Assembly (NCBI GenBank): GCA_009697495.1
Contig: SHUN01000241.1
Coordinates: 1 to 5,655, forward strand
Origin: Bryobacterales bacterium
GTDB taxonomy: Bacteria; Acidobacteriota; Terriglobia; Bryobacterales; Bryobacteraceae
Direction of reading: 5' to 3'
Length of the DNA: 5,655 bases
This document shows positions 1 through 5,628 of the stretch, piece after piece (the stretch's first letter is position 1; each line of letters begins with the position of its first letter). A program made the translations under genes and the position numbers. The notes below the pieces were generated by a model that did not search any database, was not told the origin of the DNA, and saw nothing but the letters and a program-made list of their open reading frames with translations.

Positions 1-17
1 GCATAGAAAGCAACAAA

Positions 18-803
18 ATGGAACCGCAATTCTGCTGGCTCGGTGCCACATTCAAGGACATCATCCAAATCGCCGCACCCCTGCGTCCAAACGCAGGACA
101 GCCAATAACAAAAACCTCCGAATGGGCCGAAAAGCTACTCAATTTCGTCCCCAGCGCCAAACAAGCCGAGGTCATGGATAGCGACGCCCGCTATCTCATC
201 CTCTGCTGCAACCGCCAATGGGGCAAGACGACAACCATCGCCCTCAAAGCCCTCCACCGCGCCTTGACCATACCGGATCAAACCATCGTCATCCTGTCCC
301 GATCGAAGATGCAAGCCAACATCCTGATCGAGCGCGCCCGCATGTTCGCCGTGCGCCTCGGCAAGAAAATCCGCCGCGCCATGGGCCACCAATTCTCGCT
401 AAAACTCGACAACGGCAGCCAAATCTTCGCCGTCGCCCATACGACCGACACGAGCGTCGGCCCCACCGCCAACGTCTTGATCGTCGACGAAGCCGCCTTG
501 GTCAAGGACCTCGTCTACTTCTCCGTTTCGCCGACCACCGCCAGAACACACGGAGACATCTGGCTAATGTCCACCCCGCGCCGTCCCGCGGGCTTTTTCT
601 ACAACGTCTGGCACTCCGACGACGCCCGTTGGCACAGAATCTTCTCGCCGGTCTCCGACTGCCCCGACATCGACCCGGACTTCCTCGCCATGCAAAAGCG
701 CGCCGACGAAGTCAAATACAACCAGGACTTCCTCTGCATGTTCCAGCAACCGGCTGACCGCCTCTTCAGCATCGAACTGCTCGACGAAATGAACAGGTTC
801 TAA
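18..803 (+). CDS. Terminase large-subunit-like ATPase without nuclease domain
   Basis: The 261-residue product resembles the N-terminal ATPase half of phage terminase large subunits, the motors that pump DNA into capsids. Visible motifs in order are FVPSAKQ (43-49, the adenine-binding region), a divergent Walker A CNRQWGKTT (64-72, K70), a Walker B VLIVDE (153-158, catalytic E158) and a coupling motif MSTPRR (184-189). The segment around 191-199 (GFFYNVWHS) and 231-244 (KYNQDFLCMF) also match TerL. Full TerL proteins are usually about 400-600 residues and carry an RNase H-like nuclease next. This one stops 17 residues after that segment, and the downstream bases in all three frames show no nuclease. 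The ATG has a weak GAAAG seven bases upstream, and a TAG at 4-6 may end a preceding gene. No other phage gene is visible, and codon use is C-ending like its neighbours, so a resident or domesticated gene is possible. The ATPase family call is secure; the biological role is unknown. Confidence 0.8.
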   Translation: MEPQFCWLGATFKDIIQIAAPLRPNAGQPITKTSEWAEKLLNFVPSAKQAEVMDSDARYLILCCNRQWGKTTTIALKALHRALTIPDQTIVILSRSKMQANILIERARMFAVRLGKKIRRAMGHQFSLKLDNGSQIFAVAHTTDTSVGPTANVLIVDEAALVKDLVYFSVSPTTARTHGDIWLMSTPRRPAGFFYNVWHSDDARWHRIFSPVSDCPDIDPDFLAMQKRADEVKYNQDFLCMFQQPADRLFSIELLDEMNRF

Positions 804-826
804 CCCGTCCGCCGCCGCCCGTTCCC

Positions 827-851
827 GAGCCGCCACCGTCAGGGAGCGGTC
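827..851. repeat. GC-rich dispersed intergenic repeat (CCGCTCCCTGACGG type)
   Basis: Read on the minus strand this segment contains ACCGCTCCCTGACGGTGGCGG followed by CTC. I recognise it from memory as close to a short intergenic repeat widespread in Solibacter-like acidobacteria and some planctomycetes, often mistranslated as PLPDGRGS. It is embedded in GCC/CGC-rich sequence starting just after the terminase-like stop codon. The copy number in this genome cannot be seen from the window, so the repeat status rests on recollection. Confidence 0.4.
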
Positions 852-945
852 CGCCGCCGCAAACCCGATCTTGGGCCCACCCATCGTCGGCAATCCGGAA
901 ATGTTCTTTGACAATCGAATAGCAATAAGGCCGGCAGCCACCGCT

Positions 946-980
946 CGCCTACCCGAAGTGTCTTCAAAATCGGGTAGGCG
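946..980. terminator. Perfect 11-bp hairpin between convergent genes
   Basis: CGCCTACCCGA (946-956) is followed 13 bases later by its exact reverse complement TCGGGTAGGCG (970-980). The stem lies 15 bases past the stop of the minus-strand monooxygenase and about 140 bases past the stop of the plus-strand terminase-like gene, a natural place for a shared transcription stop. Neither side carries a clear T-run, so it is not a textbook intrinsic terminator. A REP-like repeat or an mRNA 3' stabilising stem is equally possible. Confidence 0.5.
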
Positions 981-995
981 CAACGGGCAACCAAT

Positions 996-1292
996 TTACA
1001 AAAGTCGCCGCGCCACCTGCACCCAAGCCGGTCCCGCCAATTTCCCGGCCATCTGGGCTCGCCCCGCGGCAATATGCGCCGATTTCGAATGCGCTTCCAG
1101 CGCCGCCTGGCTCGACCATTCTTCAATGAAGGTGAACTGCAGCGGATCGCTCACGTCCTGGAACAGGTCATAGCGCAAGCACCCCTCCTCGGCCCGCGTG
1201 GGCGCGACAAAGCTCTCCAGCGCCGCCCGCACCACATCTTCATTCCCGTCGGCCGCGTGTATGTGCGCGATCACGTCAATCTTTTCGTTCAT
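996..1292 (-). CDS. Antibiotic biosynthesis monooxygenase (ABM) domain protein, YgiN-like
   Basis: This 98-residue protein has the length and pattern of the dimeric ferredoxin-like ABM family, whose members include YgiN-type quinol monooxygenases and small cofactor-independent oxygenases. Diagnostic stretches are PTRAEEGCLRYDL (residues 31-43), FTFIEEWSS (54-62) and ALEAHSKSAH (64-73). It is cytoplasmic, with no leader. I place the start at 1292 rather than at the ATG at 1301 because AGAGGA (1302-1307) sits nine bases upstream of the inner ATG but directly abuts the outer one; the outer start would add three residues. The gene overlaps the end of the upstream sulfatase by 17 bases, which implies one transcript and probably translational coupling. 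The family assignment is firm. The substrate is not predictable, and many such proteins have no proven oxygenase activity. Confidence 0.9.
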   Translation of the reverse strand: MNEKIDVIAHIHAADGNEDVVRAALESFVAPTRAEEGCLRYDLFQDVSDPLQFTFIEEWSSQAALEAHSKSAHIAAGRAQMAGKLAGPAWVQVARRLL

Positions 1293-2598
1293 GTATTCCA
1301 TTCCTCTCGCCGTTCCGCCGCCCAGGGAAGGGCACGCGGTCGCCGGTCTTTATTATCCAACGGCGTATGAGCGCCGCTAACTCTTCCTGGCGGCGAATCG
1401 TTCCCCGGTCGCCGGCCAGGTTATCTTTCTCCAATGGATCCTGCGCAAGGTTATATAAGTGAGTTACTTTCAACTCGCGATCAACGACTAACTTATCCCA
1501 GCCGCGCACCACCATCCGCCACTCGCGCGGGGAGCCTAACTCGCCCTGCGCATAAATCGATTCCGGCCGCTCCCCCGCCCCGCGGTTGCGTATCAAAGCC
1601 GAACGGTCTTCCCCGTGCGCGCCCTCAATCGGCGGCAGCCCGCACAGCCCCCGCAAAGTCGGCGCTATATCAATGTTATTGAACAGCCAATCCTGCTTGG
1701 ATCCCGCCGCCAATTGCCCCGGCCACCGCATCAGTAACGGCACTCCGGCCGACTCCTCATACCAAAACTCCTTGTCCTCCAAACCATGGCTATACAGCAT
1801 ATCGCCATGGTCGCCGGTAAAGACAACAACAGTATTCGAAGCTATCTGAAACTCATCCAGCGCCTGTAACATCCGCCCTACATTGTCATCAATCGACGAA
1901 CACAGCCCGTAATAGGCGGCCGTAGTCTTTCTCGCCGCCGCCTCAAACGCCGCCGGCACATTCTCCCGCAATGGAATTGACTCGGGCTTGTAAGTCGCCG
2001 CATGACGCTCCGGCGGACGGTACGGCCCGTGCGGCGGTCCAAATGAGACAAACAACAGGAACGGCCCGCCCTGATTCTTGCGAATAAACTCCAACGCCAG
2101 TCCAGTCTGATGATCCGGCTCATACCCGCTCGCCTTCACCGCCTTCGCATCATCCAGGAAATACAGGAAATCGAAGTAGTTATGGGCGTGGTTAAACGCC
2201 GCCCAGTATTGGTAACCTCGCCTCCGCGGCCCGGGGGGCGTATAACCGGGATCCTCGCCTCCATCCAGATGCCACTTGCCGATATAGCCCGTCTTGTAAC
2301 CCGCTTCCGCGAACGCATCCGCCAGGCACGGATACTCCAAAGGAAGCCGCCGCCCATTCCATTGCATGGACACCGCGTGCGGGTAACGTCCCGTTTGCAA
2401 CGCCGCCCGCGACGGAGCACAGACCGGGTTCGCCACATACGCCCGCGTGAACTCCACTCCCTCAGCCTTCAGCCGGTCCAGATGCGGAGCAATCAGGTCC
2501 GTCTGCCGCCGCCACTGGTCGCACAAGAGGAACAATACGTTCGGCCGGCGCCGCTCCTGCAGCGCCGCCGCGAAACCAAATTGGCGCCGGGTCAGCAA
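1276..2598 (-). CDS. Formylglycine-dependent sulfatase (type I)
   Basis: The 440-residue protein is an alkaline-phosphatase-fold sulfatase that hydrolyses sulfate esters. The activation motif CAPSR (60-64) supplies Cys60, which is converted to formylglycine. The second signature GYKTGYIGKWHL (100-111) gives Lys108 and His110. Other expected metal or substrate residues are Asp27 (as CDQ rather than DDQ), His190 in PPHGPY, Asp263-His264 in FTGDHGDM and Lys276. The CDQ form recalls choline-sulfatase and phosphonate-monoester-hydrolase relatives. The loop between Asp27-Gln28 and PHLDRL (38-43) is short. The N-terminus LTRRQFGFAAAL looks like a twin-arginine leader, but its hydrophobic part is only about seven residues before QERRRPN, so export is doubtful. 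The only usable start is TTG at 2598, because an in-frame TAG lies three codons before it. It is transcribed with the ABM gene and away from cpaF. Substrate unknown. Confidence 0.93.
   Translation of the reverse strand: MLTRRQFGFAAALQERRRPNVLFLLCDQWRRQTDLIAPHLDRLKAEGVEFTRAYVANPVCAPSRAALQTGRYPHAVSMQWNGRRLPLEYPCLADAFAEAGYKTGYIGKWHLDGGEDPGYTPPGPRRRGYQYWAAFNHAHNYFDFLYFLDDAKAVKASGYEPDHQTGLALEFIRKNQGGPFLLFVSFGPPHGPYRPPERHAATYKPESIPLRENVPAAFEAAARKTTAAYYGLCSSIDDNVGRMLQALDEFQIASNTVVVFTGDHGDMLYSHGLEDKEFWYEESAGVPLLMRWPGQLAAGSKQDWLFNNIDIAPTLRGLCGLPPIEGAHGEDRSALIRNRGAGERPESIYAQGELGSPREWRMVVRGWDKLVVDRELKVTHLYNLAQDPLEKDNLAGDRGTIRRQEELAALIRRWIIKTGDRVPFPGRRNGERNGIHERKD
1302..1307 (-). promoter_or_regulatory. 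Ribosome binding site of the ABM gene, inside the sulfatase
   Basis: AGAGGA on the minus strand lies nine bases before the ATG at 1292 and within the last codons of the sulfatase. Its position favours the ATG at 1292 over the ATG at 1301, which it touches with no spacer. Confidence 0.6.
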
Positions 2599-2637
2599 CT
2601 TCTCATGCTACCTTGGGTTTGAGAAATTTGCCCGCGC
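2599..2637. promoter_or_regulatory. 39-base divergent intergenic region, sulfatase / cpaF
   Basis: Two divergent genes start at non-ATG codons only 39 bases apart. The region contains weak purine-rich stretches, GAGAAA at 2621-2626 eleven bases before the cpaF GTG, and AAGG on the other strand twelve bases before the sulfatase TTG. I see no convincing -35/-10 pair. Two non-overlapping promoters would not fit here, so at least one promoter must lie inside the opposite gene, or the two must overlap. Confidence 0.45.
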
Positions 2638-4125
2638 GTGTCAACTGAACCCAAAACACCCGAATCCGCTCCTACGTCCACCGGTCGCCCTTCGCTAGCC
2701 CAGTTAATGGCCGCTAAGAACACGCAGACCGTGGTCAAAGTTCCCCGTGCCGCCAGCCCCGCCGCCAAACGCCCGGGCGCCAGCGCCGCGTCTGAAGGCA
2801 ACACCCCAAAGGAACGCCATCCGGCCGCTTCCCACGCCGCCCGGACCTCGGATCGCTACTTCGAACTCAAGTCGGAAATCCACAAGAAACTCATCGGCGT
2901 CCTTGATCTCGACCGCGTCTCATCGATTCCCAAAGAACGTGTCCGCAGTGAAATCGGCCGCGTCGTCGAACGCCTCCTCGATGACGAACGCGTTCCCATG
3001 ACCACCGCCGAGCAGAACACAATCGTCGAAGAAGTCCTCGACGAAGTCCTCGGCCTCGGCCCATTGGAGCCCCTGCTCAAAGAGCCCAGCATCTCCGACA
3101 TTCTCGTCAACTCCTTCGATAAGGTTTTCATCGAACGCCAGGGCCGCCTCCAGCTTACCGCCGTCCGTTTCCGCGATAACGCCCACCTCCTCCACATCAT
3201 CGAAAAGATCGTCGCCCAGGTCGGCCGCCGCGTTGATGAATCCCAGCCGATCGTCGATGCCCGCCTGAAGGACGGCTCCCGCGTCAACGCCATCATCCCC
3301 CCCCTCGCCCTCGATGGCCCGTCGTTATCCATTCGCCGCTTCGGCCGCCACGTCATCACCAGCGATGAGATGATCGCCAACCGCACCATCATGCCAACCA
3401 TGCTGCAGTTCCTCGCCGCTTGCGTCCAGGCCAAAGCGACCATCCTTATTTCCGGCGGTACCGGCTCCGGCAAGACCACCACCCTCAACGCCATCTCGCG
3501 CTTCATCCCCTCCGACGAACGCATCATCACCATTGAGGACACGGCCGAGTTGCAACTTCAGCAGCGCCACGTCGTCAAGTTCGAAACTCGTCCTCCGAAT
3601 TTAGCCAAGGAGGGCGGTATTAACCAACGCCAACTCGTCCGCACCGCGCTCCGCATGCGCCCCGACCGCATCGTCGTCGGCGAGTGCCGCGGCGCCGAAG
3701 CGCTCGACATGCTGCAGGCCATGAACACAGGTGTGGAAGGGTCGATGACGACCATTCACGCCAACTCCCCGCGCGACGCCTTCTCCCGTTTAGAGGCCAT
3801 GATCCTGATGGCCGACCTCGAAATCCCCACGCGGGTCATCTTGCAGCAGCTTGCCAGCGCCATCAAGATGGTGGTGCAGGTTTCCCGTCTCCAGGACGGC
3901 TCCCGCAAGATCATCAACATCTCCGAAGTGATCGGAATCGAGGACGACCATATCGCTGTCCGCGATATCTTCCGCTTCCGCCGCATCGGCGTGACGGCCG
4001 AAGGCAAAGTCCAGGGCCAGTTTGAGTGGAGCGGCGAAACGCCATCGATTCTGGAGCGTCTGCGCATCAGCGGCATCACCCTGCCTCCGGGCATCTTCGA
4101 CGAAGTCGCCGGCGTCAACATTTAG
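2638..4125 (+). CDS. cpaF: CpaF/TadA-family secretion ATPase (Tad/Flp pilus or type II/IV-like)
   Basis: This 495-residue protein is a hexameric cytoplasmic ATPase of the type II/IV secretion superfamily. CpaF/TadA members power Flp (Tad) pilus assembly. Residues 1-70 are an Ala/Pro/Lys-rich, probably disordered extension. Residues 72-160 form the typical CpaF N-terminal helical region (KSEIHKKLI, VEEVLDEVLGLGPLEPLL). The ATPase core follows, with SIRRF (231-235), Walker A GGTGSGKT (273-280, K279), Asp box RIITIEDTAEL (295-305), Walker B RIVVGECRG (344-352, E349) and His box TTIHANS (371-377). The tail (445-495) matches family C-termini. The start is GTG at 2638; an internal ATG at 2707 (residue 24) is possible but has no better ribosome site. 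No tadB, tadC, cpaE or pilin gene is adjacent in the window, so the partner machinery must lie elsewhere. All catalytic motifs are intact. Confidence 0.95.
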   Translation: MSTEPKTPESAPTSTGRPSLAQLMAAKNTQTVVKVPRAASPAAKRPGASAASEGNTPKERHPAASHAARTSDRYFELKSEIHKKLIGVLDLDRVSSIPKERVRSEIGRVVERLLDDERVPMTTAEQNTIVEEVLDEVLGLGPLEPLLKEPSISDILVNSFDKVFIERQGRLQLTAVRFRDNAHLLHIIEKIVAQVGRRVDESQPIVDARLKDGSRVNAIIPPLALDGPSLSIRRFGRHVITSDEMIANRTIMPTMLQFLAACVQAKATILISGGTGSGKTTTLNAISRFIPSDERIITIEDTAELQLQQRHVVKFETRPPNLAKEGGINQRQLVRTALRMRPDRIVVGECRGAEALDMLQAMNTGVEGSMTTIHANSPRDAFSRLEAMILMADLEIPTRVILQQLASAIKMVVQVSRLQDGSRKIINISEVIGIEDDHIAVRDIFRFRRIGVTAEGKVQGQFEWSGETPSILERLRISGITLPPGIFDEVAGVNI

Positions 4126-4140
4126 TCCGTCGCGGACGGA
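4126..4140. terminator. Short hairpin directly after cpaF stop
   Basis: TCCGTC (4126-4131) and GACGGA (4135-4140) are perfect inverted arms around a GCG loop, beginning on the base after the cpaF TAG. There is no T-run after it, so it may be a weak or factor-assisted terminator, or part of the repeat-rich DNA that follows. Confidence 0.35.
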
Positions 4141-4170
4141 GCCATTCGGCCACCCGCCGCGCCCACATCC

Positions 4171-4248
4171 GCCCTACACTCGCGACGGCATCGCGCCCGC
4201 CCCGCGCACGCCGCGCCCGCGCCAGCCCTACACCCGCGACGGCATCGC
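4171..4248. repeat. Imperfect 24-nt direct repeat, two copies 54 nt apart
   Basis: The 24-base unit starting GCCCTACAC and ending GACGGCATCGC occurs at 4171-4194 and 4225-4248 with one difference (T versus C at unit position 10). Each unit carries a small inverted repeat, GCGA-cggca-TCGC, extended to five base pairs in the first copy. The rest of 4126-4327 is C-rich, low-complexity sequence with no supported gene. The 54-base period is a multiple of three and would read PYTRDGIA twice in one frame, but that frame has no credible start outside cpaF. Confidence 0.7.
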
Positions 4249-4327
4249 CCGACCCGCACCAGCCGAGCGCCGCCCCCAGCCACGATTCGGCGGAAGCTCA
4301 CCACGCCTGAAGCTATAAACTAAAAGA

Positions 4328-4471
4328 GTGATCTTCCTCCCCGCTTTCGACTGGTTAATTGCCGGCGGCATGTTTTGCGCCGTATTCTTCGTTATCATCA
4401 TTGCGTTAATGGTGAATCCGCCCACCGCGCTCGTCACCAAAATCCAGGAAAAAAGCAAGGAGAAGAACTGA
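4328..4471 (+). CDS. Small single-pass membrane protein (hypothetical)
   Basis: A 47-residue protein starting at GTG 4328 can be read in front of the hydrolase. It has a short N-terminus with Asp8, one hydrophobic span at about residues 9-29 (LIAGGMFCAVFFVIIIALMV), a Pro-Pro turn at 31-32, and a charged tail TKIQEKSKEKN. By the positive-inside rule the tail is probably cytoplasmic. Its TGA (4469-4471) overlaps the hydrolase ATG by one base in TGATG, and its last codons contain that gene's strong ribosome site, which supports a real coupled gene. An in-frame TAA at 4316 limits the start to GTG 4328 or ATG 4370, the latter giving 33 residues and cutting into the membrane span. No good ribosome site precedes either. 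I do not recognise the family. Confidence 0.55.
   Translation: MIFLPAFDWLIAGGMFCAVFFVIIIALMVNPPTALVTKIQEKSKEKN
4457..4462 (+). promoter_or_regulatory. Strong ribosome binding site fixing the hydrolase start
   Basis: AAGGAG lies eight bases before the ATG at 4471 and inside the end of the small membrane-protein gene. It selects 4471 as the start over the in-frame ATG at 4375, which would put 32 non-conserved residues ahead of the twin-arginine leader. Confidence 0.8.
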
Positions 4472-5628
4472 TGCCGTCCAAACTCAATCGCCGCCAATTC
4501 GGCCTCGCCGCCGCCGCGCTGTCTTCCGCCGCCGCCGCGCCCGCCGCCGATGCAATCTATACCGGCGCCCTCGATGGCTTCGAAGCCAAAGTCTCCATGC
4601 CAGCCTTCGACCCCGTCGCCTGGTCCATGGAACGCCACGCGCGCGCGCCATTGGCCTTGACTTATAAGCCCGCCAGCAAACGGGCCACCGAAGCCTGGCA
4701 GAAAAAGCTCCGCGTCAAAGTGCAGGAACTGATCGGCGGCTTCCCCAAGGACAAGTCGCCGCTGCAGCCGGTGACACTCGAAGTCCGCGACTTCCCCAAT
4801 TACCGTCGCGAAAAGTTCGTCATCCAGACCCAGTCCGGCATGGCGCAACTGGGGTATCTGCTCACCCCCAGGAACGCCAAAGGCCCGCTCGCAACCATGA
4901 TCTGCGTCCCCGGCCACGGACGCGGCGTCGATGACATCGTCGGCATCGACGACAAGGGCCGCGACCGCGCCGATAAGGCCGGCTACCAGCACGACTTCGC
5001 CATTCAAGTTGTCGAAGCCGGCATGGCCGCCGTCGCCGTTGAACCCATCGCCTTCGGCTGCCGCCGCGACGCTCGATCGGCCAAACGAGGCCTTGGCAAT
5101 TCCGCCTGCCAACCCGTCGCCGGCGCCGCGCTGCTGCTCGGCGAAACCATGATCGCCTGGCGCGTCTACGACGTCATGCGCACCATCGATTGGATCGAAA
5201 CCCGCAAGGATCTGGACGCCTCACGCGTCGGACTGATGGGCATTAGCGGCGGCGGCACGATCACTACCTTCGCCGCCGCGCTCGAACCGCGCATCAAAGC
5301 CGCCATGATCAGCGGTTATTTGAACACGTTCAAAGCCTCCATCGTTGCCATGTCCCACTGCATCGACAACTACGTCCCCGGCATCCTCAACTGGTGCGAA
5401 AACTATGACGTCGCCAGCCTCATTGCCCCCCGGCCCCTCTATGTCGAAAGCGGTACGCGCGACAATATTTTTCCCATCGCCGCCAGCAAAGAGGCCTTCG
5501 CCAATGTGAAGCGGGTCTACACCGCCCTCGGCGCTCCCGATGCCGCCGAACACGAAATCTTCGAAGGCGAGCACCTGTTTCACGGCGGCGTCGGCATTCC
5601 GTTTTTGGCCAAGCACTTGAAGGCATGA
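4471..5628 (+). CDS. Exported alpha/beta hydrolase (acetyl xylan esterase / dienelactone-hydrolase-like)
   Basis: The 385-residue precursor begins with a twin-arginine leader, NRRQFGLAAAALSSAAAA (6-23), with likely cleavage near AADA (25-28), so it probably acts outside the cytoplasm after folding. The core is an alpha/beta hydrolase. CVPGHGRG (145-152) follows strand 3 and probably forms the oxyanion region. GISGGG (257-262) is the nucleophile elbow with Ser259, GTRDN (328-332) offers the acid Asp331, and EGEHLFHGG (365-373) offers His368 or His371. The layout fits large esterases such as the Abhydrolase_7/acetyl-xylan-esterase-like group, and deacylation of plant polysaccharide is a reasonable guess, not shown. 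The GISGGG elbow departs slightly from GXSXG serine hydrolases with a bulky fourth residue. It is coupled to the small gene upstream (TGATG) and the next gene downstream (ATGA). All triad residues are present. Confidence 0.88.
   Translation: MPSKLNRRQFGLAAAALSSAAAAPAADAIYTGALDGFEAKVSMPAFDPVAWSMERHARAPLALTYKPASKRATEAWQKKLRVKVQELIGGFPKDKSPLQPVTLEVRDFPNYRREKFVIQTQSGMAQLGYLLTPRNAKGPLATMICVPGHGRGVDDIVGIDDKGRDRADKAGYQHDFAIQVVEAGMAAVAVEPIAFGCRRDARSAKRGLGNSACQPVAGAALLLGETMIAWRVYDVMRTIDWIETRKDLDASRVGLMGISGGGTITTFAAALEPRIKAAMISGYLNTFKASIVAMSHCIDNYVPGILNWCENYDVASLIAPRPLYVESGTRDNIFPIAASKEAFANVKRVYTALGAPDAAEHEIFEGEHLFHGGVGIPFLAKHLKA

Noticed and set aside
218..757. 179-residue frame overlapping the terminase-like gene
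   Set aside because: Arg/His/Pro-rich composition typical of a +1 frame in GC-rich DNA, with no domain.
908..913. TTGACA as a possible -35 promoter element
   Set aside because: No -10-like hexamer at 16-18 bases downstream and no plus-strand gene follows; the boxA-like reading fits the flanking bases better.
2110..2622. 170-residue plus-strand open frame opposite the sulfatase
   Set aside because: Arg/Pro-rich shadow frame; the minus strand carries both sulfatase signatures.
2856..3542. 228-residue minus-strand open frame opposite cpaF
   Set aside because: Arg/Ser/Met-rich shadow of a strongly conserved ATPase gene; no motif or ribosome site.
4022..4318. 98-residue frame containing PYTRDGIA twice
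   Set aside because: It starts inside cpaF with no credible ribosome site and is Pro/Arg-rich low complexity. I treat the region as repeat-bearing non-coding DNA.
4314..4319. TATAAA ahead of the small membrane protein as a -10 element
   Set aside because: It lies too close to the GTG start and there is no matching -35 at the right spacing, so I could not support a promoter.
4375..4470. 32-residue N-terminal extension of the hydrolase
   Set aside because: AAGGAG eight bases before ATG 4471 and the twin-arginine leader right after it fix the later start.
4228..5112. 294-residue minus-strand open frame opposite the hydrolase
   Set aside because: It is Gly/Ala/Asp-rich antisense translation created by C-ending codons of the real gene, with no recognisable domain; the plus strand has a complete catalytic triad.
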